This document shows, piece after piece, positions 23,098 through 34,705 of a DNA stretch of 64,000 nucleotides. Each line of letters starts with the position of its first letter. Positions within the stretch are counted from its first letter, which is position 1. The position numbers were made by a program, and so were the translations under genes. This stretch comes from Cristatella mucedo (taxonomy: Eukaryota > Bryozoa > Phylactolaemata > Cristatellidae). The stretch lies in assembly GCA_009760855.2 (NCBI GenBank), contig WPIO01000001.1, positions 10,416,501-10,480,500 on the forward strand. The letters run 5' to 3'. The notes below the pieces were generated by a model. The model worked only from the letters and a program-made list of their open reading frames with translations, ran no database searches and was not told where the DNA came from.

Positions 23098-23595
23098 CCT
23101 GCAATGACACCGAGGATAAATGCATAACCTCGAGACATTCCGTGGAATCTGCATGGGAGGAAAACATGAGCGGACTGGCTCGTGACACGAGCTGCTGTTA
23201 TGGCATCGCTGAGAGGGCGGCTTGATTTTTGATGCCTTTGATGTGAGGGGTCCAAGCTGGACCAACTCACCTGTATCGATCAGTATACTGTGTACATGCA
23301 TTCCCTCGGACGTTGCGGCTCTGCCGTGTCCATTCACAGCTTAGCGTGTTAGCGTGTGCGACCGCCGCATCATACGCACATGCCTTTCCTGATCTGCTAT
23401 TCCTCGTGTACATTCCTGTTTGCAAGCATTTTCTAGCCTACCTGCTCGTGACAACATTGATCGTCTGTTATGAGAATCGCCCCAGCCCACGAAGGAGTCC
23501 TGGTTTGGTATCTCCTACGGTATCTCTTGGACGCTATCCTAGGCAAGGATTCATTTGTATTAGGATACGCTGCAGTTTTTTATGTCCCATTTCAT

Positions 23596-23601
23596 AATAA
23601 A
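23596..23601 (+). terminator. Poly(A) signal AATAAA of contactin gene
   Basis: AATAAA 500 bases after the TGA, followed by T/GT-rich sequence. It is the first canonical hexamer on the plus strand after the stop that I noticed. Confidence 0.55.
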
Positions 23602-23619
23602 AATACATGAATGTCACAT

Positions 23620-25900
23620 AACAATGTATCCTTGAATACCTTGCATCTGTAGCTGTGTTCCCATTTCCTTCTACGGAATACTGCAAATAAGTATGGTTTG
23701 CGGTTTTTTCAATGTACATAATGGACATATCAGTAAGGACTCCATCCTTTGGCCATACTAATCTCTTGGCTATGACTATAATGCTAATTGAATACCCTAA
23801 ATCTTTAACATATGTGTAATATGTTAAACACGTTTTGAAATGCATGTATTTGTACACAATTGTGTGCCTGTCCTCTTCTTCCCATTCGCGTGTTGTCCAT
23901 GGCAAGCGTTCACAACCGTAGGAGAATGAATGTGGTAAGGGTATTTAAAGATAAACATACATATGCAGCCATCAGCAAGTTGCCAAGGACGTGGTGGCAA
24001 ACAAGTCGTTGAGCCTTGTGCTCTCAGGTCGCCTGTAACAGCAGACTTGGTGGTTGCAGTTTGACACCTAATCTGCAATTGTAAATTTTCTTATCATTTC
24101 ATGCAATACACCTGGATTTTGCTCGAGCAGGTAATTGGCAAATTAAAGTCGATAAATAGAAACCTTGTGCTGAGTATCGTACAAAAGGTCGTCTCGACGG
24201 CTCAATAAGTAGAGCACTGGTCCGGTAAGCCGAATGCTTTGGTGATCGTTTTGCTCATAATAATAATAATAATAATATTGCACTTGATAAAGCGCCCTCA
24301 GAGAACTTAATCTCTTTCTAGGCGCTTTACATTTGCTGCAAAGTGATACGCAATAGAATAGTAAGTAAAATATGCAAAATTCTTTGTGTGCTCAGTCCTA
24401 CGGCAGGCATTTCTCGGTCGCTATGCATTTTGAAATTACCTGTCTTCTCCACCTCCTTGGGCATTTCACTCACTCCTCCCTCTACCTGTCTAATAAACAG
24501 CCAGCCACAAAATCTGTTTCGTAGAGGAGTCATTTTATTGTGCTATGAATATGTACTGGCATTCGTCAGTCTTGGCTCAGTGGTAGAACCATGCTCAGCT
24601 TCATAGGTCTTCGTTGGTCTTCCATCCATCTTGGATTGCCTTCCCACTCTTGATGACGTGTGCACCCAAGTTGGAAGCAAGACCGAAAAGAAACCGACCG
24701 TTGAAACCAGGCTTTAGAGTGCCCCGAATCTTAGTCGAATCTTTCAAATATGATTAAATCCTTGCTGGAATACTGCGGCTCTATAATTTTAAAAAACTTT
24801 TAAAATCATTCTTGCGACTTGGTAATCATGAAGGACTGATTGGCACGTCGCCTAAGAATGCCAACAATCTCAAAGTAGTCACCTGGAAATGCAAACATTC
24901 CCCATTAAGGTTTGTGAGTCTTGGTAGAAGTCAACTGCCGAATTGTGCAGGTGATTATTTGAGCTTCTGTTGCAGTGTGGCTGTCAGCACTGGCTCAAGG
25001 ATAGCGAGCTCTGTGTCGTTACTGTTTGGTGTACTGCGAGCGTCAGATCTCCACACATTGCATTTGATGCTTTATGCCTCTACCCGAACCAACGAGGGTA
25101 TCGCGGGCACAAAAAAGCAATTTCCGTCCATAACAGTAATTATTCCTTAGTATTATACGTCAGCCTGAAGGCATCAGGGCGAAAATTAATGTATATGGCG
25201 CTCTCCGGCTATTTCTAATTGTGCCCACTCGAAGTCAAGGTTTAATTCCTCCCTGGTAAATACCTGCCAGGCTGGTTGTTTCATCCTATGAAACTGTACA
25301 GGAAATGCATGCTGCCATTTAAAATTATACCTTAGTTACATTTGTAAAATGCTTGGTGGTTGCAGTTCACCTGTATGGCCGCAGGATGCCTGCCCTTTGA
25401 ATAGTGGCCAGCACAGCCGCTTCTAAAAACCTGAAGATCACTCATCTGGGGTTTGTCTTGGTCTGTTTTAATAGTATAGCCCCTTTCACAGTCGGAATGG
25501 AAATAGATCAACAGGCAAAGAAGGCCCCTGCACGGTGCTATCTGTGGTAAGTGCCGAGCATGTTGGAGATTCATTCTTCGGTAGAGTCATTCAATTCATA
25601 CAATCATTCTTCTGTATAAGGGAGACCCACTCCGACAGGGAGATGGTAGCCACGGCAAACGAATACTAGCCAATTAATTAGGAGCTTCTACAAAAACCAA
25701 TGACGGTGAAACCGCTAGTTCTCACCAGCCTGTGTCAAGCTGAAGCCCCATTTGACCGTGCGGACTAGATGAATGTGGTGTTAGAGATTTCAGTAGTCGT
25801 TGGCCAGTAATGGGTGAATTAAATCTAACTCCTAACATTGCCGCTTTGATGACGAGTCGTGGTGGATATGGTCATTGATTCCGGGACACCTAGAGCTGCA
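23620..25900. other. Intergenic region between contactin and PX genes
   Basis: No gene supported. It contains a LINE tail at 24257-24343, a tRNA-like head near 24190-24250 (GGCTCAATAAGTAGAGCAC) just before that tail, and a lone A-box-like TTGGCTCAGTGGTAGAAC at about 24573 without a B box. Confidence 0.5.
24257..24345 (-). repeat. LINE 3' tail element (short copy, reverse)
   Basis: ATAATAATAATAATATTG, ACTTGATAAAGCGCCCTCAG, AATCTCTTTCTAGGCGCTTT, ACATTTGCTGCAAAG. A near-consensus tail with no LINE body attached. Confidence 0.8.
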
Positions 25901-25949
25901 GCCCGTAGGCTACTGACCCGTCTGACCCAACACTCAAAGATTACTGGAT

Positions 25950-28597
25950 TCGCCTAGCCTGTGCTGTATTGCCGTACTGCTGCAGCTCCTGGCTCGCAGG
26001 CTTTCTTTTGTAACCGCGCAGACGTTCGTCCTCCGGTCCTCCACCGGTGGACTGGGTAATGCAGCGCTGCAGTGCGGACAAAACACAAGCGGCCATAACT
26101 GGGCGGACGCTGAAAGTTTATTGTGTGCCTGTTAGTAGCGGTCACGCGCCAGTGCAAGCGCTTTACGCTGCGCACCGTTACAGCACCCCAAGATAAGAGC
26201 AGCTAACTGAGTAGCCGGTAGAACACAACTTCACAGTCTAAGTTGCACTTAGGTGTTCGTCGCCGTAGGTTCGACTGTCGTGCTCTCGAAGCTGTCGTAG
26301 TCTCGCATCGACTACGAAAGCTGCAGCTCAGAACTCCCGAAGTCATCACCATTATATTCTCTCTCAGCTGAATTCCTGACCTCGAGCGTAGTTGCTATTT
26401 TTTCGGCCCCCACTCTTGGTGTCTGTTATCGGGCTTATTCGTCTCTGCTTCTAGCCTATTAGACGGCTCCTACGCCAGCTTGCCATCCTCTAGCTCTGTC
26501 TACTTGACCTCATTAGTCGATGCACACCTTGACCGCATCGTCTGCACCCGGCTCCATTCTAGCTTTAACCGATCTACACCCGGTGTCCTGGGTGAACTCA
26601 CTATGGCAAGCACATTAGTCGGTCCATCTCCTAACCACATCGCCTGCACAAAGCTCCATTCTAAACTTGAGCTAGGTGGACCAGGAGCCGGGTCTGTACT
26701 AGGTGCCTTAGTCGAACCCACTAAGGCAAGGGCTCGAATCTCAGCTAACCTGAGAGCTGCCCCACGGCACGTTGGCGAAAACTTCTGACGTCTTCACTTG
26801 AACTCCTAGTATAAACTGTCTAGCGGTACCCCTCTGGTCATCCAGCCTCAACGCATCTTTTCCCGAGGCCGTTTAGCCATGCAGGTCTAGGAGGGAGTTG
26901 TGACTGGAGCCTCCCACTTGCGCATGATGAGAAGACTTGGCTGTGAAGTGCTGTAGCCTGTGAGCATCTTTTGCACAAACCTCATCCAGTGATGACTCAT
27001 GGGATTCAGGTTTCCATTTACTTCCTTGATGAGCTCATCTTGCTTACCTTACGCACCGTCAAACTGGCGGTTGCTAAACATCTGTTCGAAGACGTAAGGT
27101 GATCGGTGTGTGTCGTGGTGCTGCGGCTATGCTTCGTGTTAGTGGACTGGGCTTAATAGTCATTTATGTTTCTGACTATAGTTCATGGGACCAGATTCTT
27201 GTCGGCTCTTCCTAGTTAGGCCGTACACTCGAGCTTCGTCGCCTTTAACAGCTTTCTAATACTTGCATCAAGGCAAGGCTGTACTAGTGGTAGGTCCTCT
27301 TCCTGGCGTCGCAGAGCGAGGAACATAGATAGATGCTCTGGCCCAGCAGCTGGTACGGACCGGAAGGCATATAAAGGAGTTTCGGACTAGAAGGCTAGGA
27401 GTATAACTCCAATCGGTTTGGAGTAAATCGACATGGGCCACCCCCCTTCTTTAGGTGGATCTTGCAGCAGATGAGAGGGAAAAGGAGAGCGGAGCAGTTC
27501 TGACCGCAGGTGCACATGCAGACAGCGTTCGAGTATCCTCGCGAGGAACCGAAGCCCATTCTCAGCACACGGTAGTCACACCCGGAAACGCACCTTCTAA
27601 GCGGCTGATAGTGTGTGGGGCTGCGGGCGTATGTATGCTACGGCATGTCGCAGTGGAAGACGGCTAAGCTGGCGGCATCGTGGCAAAGGCACTAAATTCT
27701 ACGGCTTGTGCAGAGCACAGACTGGGCGGTGCAAATGATTCACTGCGCGTCGACAATGGCGTGCGAAGCGGTACGCGCTCTCCTCAGCTGGAAAACTAAA
27801 AAGAGCGCTGGATGGCACCAGCTATGGCCACGCCTCTTTTCCGGAGGGCGCTACTGTCCCCGGTCGGTATCTGACCCGGAAGTCTAGGTCAAACGGGAGT
27901 TACGGTTCGCCTTACCCTTCGCCCGTTCCGCGTTTCTCTCGCTGGTGGTTAGCGGAGGTGCGACGCTCTTGGATACACGTGAGTCCTCTGTATGATAATC
28001 TCTGTTAGATCAATAGAGATTTCTTGTATGAGAATCTCTGTTTGATTTATTGAGGTTATTTACCTTGGCGAGATAGCGTAAGTGCTACGATGATTGCATC
28101 TCTTGGCTGCGGCCGGCGTACTTACGGTAGCTCGTCTTGGCTACCGGTTCTGGCACTCGCCGGCATTCCTTCTGGAATCTTTCGGTCGCATGACTGCGAC
28201 CTCCGACGACACAGACTGGTATAGCCAGCTTTTCGACGACACGTAGGAATGTTTTCGGGCATTTCTCTCTTATAGAAAATTGAAGGAGACCTACGCACTG
28301 TACGGGTACTCGCTGCTACTGGACCGCCTAGTGTCGCCGGCCGCTCGCACAGTCATTTGGCCCCCCCCCTAGCTGGAAGCGGCTTCCGTGGGACGCCGTC
28401 GCCCGTTGCGCACATTCGTGCCCGCCCCTGCTTCCATACAGCTTTAACGGCAGCGGCGCGTGTCATTTGGCGGCCTCGCCGGAGTGCGGCAGTTGAGCAA
28501 GCTTGACTTTGCAGGGCTTCATTGGCAGCACGCGGCGGCCGGCAGCAGCACAGGCGCCGTGAGCGAACGTCGGCATGCAGCCGCTGCCTTCGCGGTG
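25950..28597. other. CpG-rich region upstream of PX gene
   Basis: Base composition changes to CpG-rich from about 25.95 kb up to the PX start. I see no coding homology. It may hold the PX promoter and 5' UTR and possibly an unrecognised repeat. Included are the duplicated block at 26512-26730 and a 36-base direct repeat at about 27988-28055 (AATCTCTGTTnGATnnATnGAG). Confidence 0.5.
26512..26730 (+). repeat. Diverged tandem duplication of about 100-118 bp
   Basis: Two adjacent blocks start CATTAGTCG and share CCGCATCG/CACATCGCC-TGCAC, GCTCCATTCTA, a GTG-TCCTGGGTG/GCCGGGTCTGTACTAGGTG region, and AACTCACTATGGCAAG/AACCCACTAAGGCAAG. A plus-strand frame runs through both copies (26480-26788), giving CTRLHSSFN and CTKLHSKLE, but I do not recognise it as a gene. 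Confidence 0.6.
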
Positions 28598-28605
28598 ATG
28601 GCGGC
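28598..28605 (+). promoter_or_regulatory. ATGGCGGC core overlapping start codon (YY1-like)
   Basis: The initiator codon sits in ATGGCGGC, the core of the YY1 motif often found just downstream of CpG-rich transcription starts. The flank (GTG rather than AAn) is imperfect, so this is only suggestive. Confidence 0.3.
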
Positions 28606-29052
28606 GTCGACTAGCTGGACGGAGCCGTCTCTGTGCAGCACGCGGGTGACGGGCGTGCACTGCTCGGGCTTCGCCAAGGTGAGTGGCAAAAATGACTACG
28701 CCTTCATCGTTGAGACGGAATGGTCGGACGGCAGGCAGTTTTTCGTCAAGAGAACCTTCGGCGAGTTCCAAGTCTTCCAGGGCCGCCTGCTCAAGAGCTT
28801 CCCAGAGTTGAAGAAGGCCGAGCGTGACAAGCTCGGCCTAAGGAGTGGTAAGCTGGCGTTGCTGCCCTCGCCGCCGCCTGCCCCAGCCCCCAGCATGCTG
28901 CTTCGCGTGTTTTGAAGCCTGTCAGCGCTGCCATGCGACTATGCGCTGCAGGCATTAAGGACTTGTTCGTAAAGGATAAGAAGCAGCTGGCCGAGTCTAG
29001 GGAGCCGCTTGTCGATGCGTACCTGAAGAGCCTCATCTCGCTTCCGGAAAAG
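28598..29052 (+). CDS. PX gene exons 1-2: start and most of PX domain
   Basis: Exon 1 ends AGGAGTG with donor GTAAGC at 28848. Exon 2 starts after GCGCTGCAG at 28951 and ends GGAAAAG with donor GTAACT at 29053. An internal AAGGTGAGT at about 28677 looks like a perfect donor but the PX frame reads straight through it (FAKVSGKNDYAF), so I treat it as coding; alternative use would truncate the protein. Confidence 0.82.
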
Positions 29053-32000
29053 GTAACTCGAGAGGGGTTGGAGGTTGATGTGGTCGCAGTTAATGGGCTT
29101 TGTTTTGCTCGACGGCTAGCTAGCAGCCTGCCGGCCACTGGCAGCTGGCTATCAAGTTTCACGCGTCTAGGTGGCAGCCACCACCTTTGCATGTCCAGTG
29201 TAGCCAAGCTGCCAAAGTTGCTGCCAGCAGCAGGGAGGCACTGGGGCTGGAGACTGGTGTGCTGACAGCTAACGGGTTTCGTTTTGCTCGATGGCCTCGG
29301 CCGCTGCCAAGTTCCGTCTGCCTTCTTGGCAATAATCCTAGGTGGCAGCCACCTCCTTTGCATATTACTTTCCTGCTGGACAGCCGAATGCCTGCATTCG
29401 ATTCACCGGGAGGCAGTGTCCTGGTGGGCTCCATGCCGCTGGGTGCTGCTGCTGCTTCCAACGCGTCGGGTTGCAGTTCGCCCGGGTCTATGTTGGCTCA
29501 GTGTAGCGATTGAGCAGATTGAGCAGCTGTCACCGAGTCTTGATCCTTGGTCGAAGGTCAGCTGCCTATTGCCTGCACTGACTATGTAACCGTGACTGTG
29601 AGACGGCTGTCTGTGGGTGCTCCAGAGTAGAATACAGTCTTTTGTTCTGCAAGCTCTGATGGCAGGTGGCATTGGCTAATTGACAGCATGGCTCAACAGC
29701 CAGCACTGTCAAGCCAACCTAGTTATGTAGGCAGCCCTTCGCAACAGTGAATGCGGCACCGACCGAAATCTGTTACATCTTTGATTTATCGTGAGCTTCT
29801 CAGCTCTCTTCGATGCCAACACATTGCTGGCTTCAAGTGGTAACAGCAGCAGCTGTTGCTACTGCTGCTGCCACCTGCCGGTGCTACCCCAGCTGCAAAT
29901 GCTGCTAGCCAGACTACGTTGTTCAAAGTTAGTTACTGCTAAAGTTGCAACGGTACCGACTCTTCAATGTTGTTACATGATAGAAATAATGTGACTAAGT
30001 AAGTCCAAGTTAGAATTGTCGAATATATGTGATGATAATGATATATCAATCCTTCAACATTCCTCAATTAGTGCCAAACACCCGTGCAGGTGCATCTTTC
30101 GACGGGGGGGGGGGGGATTCTTGGCATACACAAACATTCTTAATCCTCTTCTGACTGCTACCAAAACTATCTTTGGTAAACTGCAATTACTTCGAACCCA
30201 CTATAAACTGCCAAGCATGTTTGTATTACCTTAGTATTCAACTCTACATATCCACTGACCCATCTCGGCCTTGCACAGTCATTTGCTCCCAAAGCCTGGA
30301 ACTCCCTCCCGACCTGCGTTGGAACATCCCCTGACCTGACCACATTTAAAAGGAACTTAAAAACACCTATTTAGGACAGCATTTAGTGGGTCCTTGTGAT
30401 TCGTCCTTCATGTGCTTATGCATGCTGACAGTGTGCATGCTGCCACTAACCACATTTGCATGCGGACCCTGTGCATGCCACCCTTAACCATAGTATTCAT
30501 TTTGTTTGTTTTTCAAGCATGATTTTACTTACCATTCAATTGCATTTCCCTTTGCAGCAAATACAAAGTGCCTAGAAAGAGGTTAAGTTCTCTGGGGGCG
30601 TTTTATCAAGTTTATTATTATTATTATTATTATTGTACTGCATCTAACTAGTTTACCTACCTTTCAGCTTGCATCGGCGGCATTTGCACTTGGATGACCA
30701 CGAAGTTTCTGAAGCATGAGGGCAATGAGAAACACATACTAGTTATGGGCAAGGTCTCTGTATCATTCTCAGGTTGGAAGACCTTTTCCTCACTATCGGG
30801 TCATCTAGCATCACTACCTGGATATCTACCTGTAATTTGGGCACACTGTTCCAAAACATCCGTTAATGGCTGAGCGAATTGCCTCCACTGTCAAGTCAGC
30901 CTACTTTCAGCTAAGGAGCGTAGCTAAAACCAGGGGCCTACTTAGACAATGGTGCGACAGCAAAACTAGTCCATTCGTTTGTAATATGGGTTCCAGATTT
31001 CTGCAATTTCCTTTATTCAGAGTTTCTGTCATGTGCCCTTATTCGTCTACAAGTGGTGCAAAACTCAACAGCTCGGCTGGTCTGTCGACAACGGCATAGC
31101 TGTCAAGTTGCACCACTTCTGTCTGAGCTTCACTAGCTTCCTATCAGGCTTTGAATCGACTTCAAGATTCACTTTTCAGTTTCACAGGCTGTTTCACTCG
31201 CTTCCACCAGCCTATACAATGTCCTTGCTCCTCCTATGTGCTTTTGTAATGCACTGACAGTCTGGAACTTGCTTTCGGCTTCTGTCACTAAATGAATTGA
31301 CTTTGTAGTAATTAATTCTAAGCTAAAGATAATCTGTTCTACTCAACATGCCCTACTTCCGGTGAATTTGTCTTGTTCGTGTGGGCCTTAAGTGCTTATC
31401 TGTGCATGATTCAGTGCATGCTGCTAACTAGGGTCGTGTTAACAGGTAGCCCCAAGTGTCATCATGTGTTCTTTTGCATGGTTGTCTTAGCATAAAACAT
31501 TGTGCTTGCTTTTCTTAACATGATACCTTGATTACTTGCTGGGCTACTGGCATGTGCAATCAGGCGATTGCAGCTGGTGCAAAACTGCAGCTAGGCTTGC
31601 CTGTCGTGAGCATCGCGGTTGCCACATCACACCACTTCTCGCCGACCTGCACTGGCTCCCAGTCAAGCAACGGATTGACTTCAAGGTTTTGTCGCTCACT
31701 TTTAGGTCTCTTCATTCTATGGCTCCAGCCTATCTTTCAGATATACTACCCCATCAGGCAAAGCATCGTACCACTCGCTTTTCGGAATCCAACAGTCTAG
31801 AAATACCTCGTACAAACCTTAAATCCTTTGGAGACCGTGCATTTAGCTCGTATGCTTCCAAAGCCTGGAACTCCCTACCGACTTGCATCAGAGCATCCCC
31901 TGACTTGACCACATTTAAAAAGAACTTAAAAACACCTATTTAGGACAGCATTTAGTGGGTCCCTGTGATTCGTCAATCATGTGCTTATGCGTGCTGACAC

Positions 32001-34623
32001 TGTGCATGCTGCCACTAACCACGTTTGCATGCTGACCCTGTGCATGTCACTCCCAACCATGTTATTCATGTTGTTTATCAAGCATGATATTATTCATCAT
32101 TCAATCGCGTTTCCCTTGGCAGAAAATGTAAAGCATCTAGAAAGAGATTGGGGTTCTCTGAGGGCACTTTATCAAGTGCATTATTATTATTATTACCATG
32201 AACTCTTGGTTGTTGCTTTTCCTGCAGTAAGTTATAAAGTGCTTGGATAGAGATTTGGTTCTCTTTGAGTGCTCTATAAATGACGTATGTCACCCTAGTG
32301 GTCATTATAGATTGCTGAAGCAGATAATGAGGGATTGCTTGCTGTAAGAGTCGAACCCACTATCTGGGTCATTATGTTTGAGAATCTTAATGCCAAGCCA
32401 ATACATTTCGACTTTCGCTACACACTTACATCGGTCTGCGATATCTGCGAGTGTGTGAGCTGTAGGCATGCGTTTTCAGAGTTTAAAAGACTGGGCACAC
32501 GTAAATTCGATATCGTATCGACAGGTTGCAATGGGTAGACATAATATAACATGTATAATTCAACATGTGTATGTAGGAAAGAATGGCTTGGCTGGTGTGA
32601 TTGGCTAAGTTTGCAGACTCACTGTAAACATGAGATCAATTGTATAATGCAGCTGTACATGACTTTTATAATTTGTCGGAGCTCTGTAGGTTAAAACAAG
32701 ATATGTATGATTAGCTGAGCTGTCAAAATTTACATATTGCTGAGGAACACAAGTTAGAACTCCTCACACGTTCCTTTTTCCCTACATGTTCCCCCAATTT
32801 CTGACGATTACATAAAAAGAAAAATGATTTTATGCAAACCATGCCTAACCCGAATCTAAACCGGAAGCAACATATCTACAAATAACAAATTTTTCAGCAA
32901 ATGTAAAGTGCCTAGAAAGAGATTGAGTTCTCTTAGGGCTCTTTATCAAGTGTGTTATTATTATTATTGTTATCTCTGCATCATATGTGACTTGTACCCA
33001 ACATGTTGAACCTTGGTAGATAGGTACATTGGTGAAGCTTGTTGAGGTGCTTGCTTGTGACTTATAAAAGGCTTAATTTTCGGTGAAGCTTTGTACCTTG
33101 TAAATTCTATAACTCGGCCAGTACTTCTAGTATAAGAGTGAAATTTAAAATGCATGTTAAGCCCAGCTTATATAACACGGGGTGGAATTATTTCTGATTT
33201 CGGTGGGATAGATTTTGCTAAACGTGTCATCAAATATCCTTGAGTATTATTCTCTGCAATTATGGAACCAATGAACATGAACCATGGAACCTAGCTGCTG
33301 AATAATCGCTGAACAAACGATGCTACAAACCTTGACCGTTACTGATTGTCTAATTTGTGATGTTTTCAAAATGGTGATTGTGTATCACTCGGTAGGTGTA
33401 GAAAATTGTACTTTGCAGTGCTGTGATGGCTCTGCAACAAAGTATCCTTCGAAAATTGCGACTGTTGAAGAATCCTTTCGAGTTCCCCAAGCGGCCTATT
33501 TACTGTCTTATTGTAAATTATAGTCTTCTCGATGAGTCACATCATAGTCCAGTATTGCTTTCTCTTAAGAATCCTTACTTTTAGTAGCTCTTTTTGGCAT
33601 GGAATTTGTAAAACATTGCAGCATAGACAATTATATACTTTAATGATTCCCTTCATGGTATGATTTTGTCAAGACCTACATTGGACCATTTTTATTAAAA
33701 ATGATTCATTTTTATTACGACTGGAGTTTCAGTCCTTATGGTTTTCTAAAAAAAATGATCACTGTCTAATTAGTTTCGAAGAACAGTGTTAGTGTCAATA
33801 ACTTCTCTGGCTGTTTCATGCTGCCAGCTGTCTGTCGTAGGTCGTATACGACATTACTAAGATGACATAACTGCATGTATGACATTGTCTGTATCTGTGT
33901 CTATACTTATAAAGTCAGAGCAGGGACGTTGTTGGGGGGGTTCAGTTGCAAAAACCTAGCCGATGGGGCGTCATGATCAGGCATCACTATTCAAATGCAC
34001 AGCTTGGACCAACCTTCTGATTCATTCATGCTTGGCACAGCTATGACATATGTTGAAGTATAGCCTTAAATGATTGACTCAGATCATCTTTGTCTTAAGA
34101 ATACATTTTACTTTAGATTACTGGGTACGTCTTGGTTATTATGGCATACAACAGACCCCGTTTTCCTAATCTTTGCACTGAAGGCTACTTAGGCTTTGAG
34201 TTCACTATTGAAGACTGCATAGACATTTCATTACAGCACATTCAGCAGCAGCCAGAAAATAGAAGACAAAGAGCTGGCTATTATGGTTAGCATGTGACAG
34301 CTAGCATGACCTATGCAGCTAGTAGCTGGATGCTGCAGGGCTGTCGTAAGTGCTACGCCTGGAAGTCACATGCACCACATGGCATCTAATGACGATGGAC
34401 TGTTAGCCAGCTCGGCCAGGGTTAACTTTAAATATGCATCGAGGTCCTTGGCCAAGTTTTCAATTTGTATCAAGCTATGATAACCGATTTCAAATAATGA
34501 GTTCTTATGCTGCAGGAGACGATGGTATATTTCTGGATATTGGAATAACGTGATTTAGAGTGAAGCTGGAGGTTCTTTTTGTGTGCACTTTGAACATACA
34601 CTCGCACACACACGCATACACAT

Positions 34624-34705
<82 letters not shown>

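Noticed and set aside
24570-24620. tRNA-like A box (TTGGCTCAGTGGTAGAAC)
   Set aside because: No B box follows within the needed distance; an isolated match.
28677-28686. Internal donor AAGGTGAGT in PX exon 1
   Set aside because: The PX frame continues through it with conserved residues; kept only as a possible alternative site.
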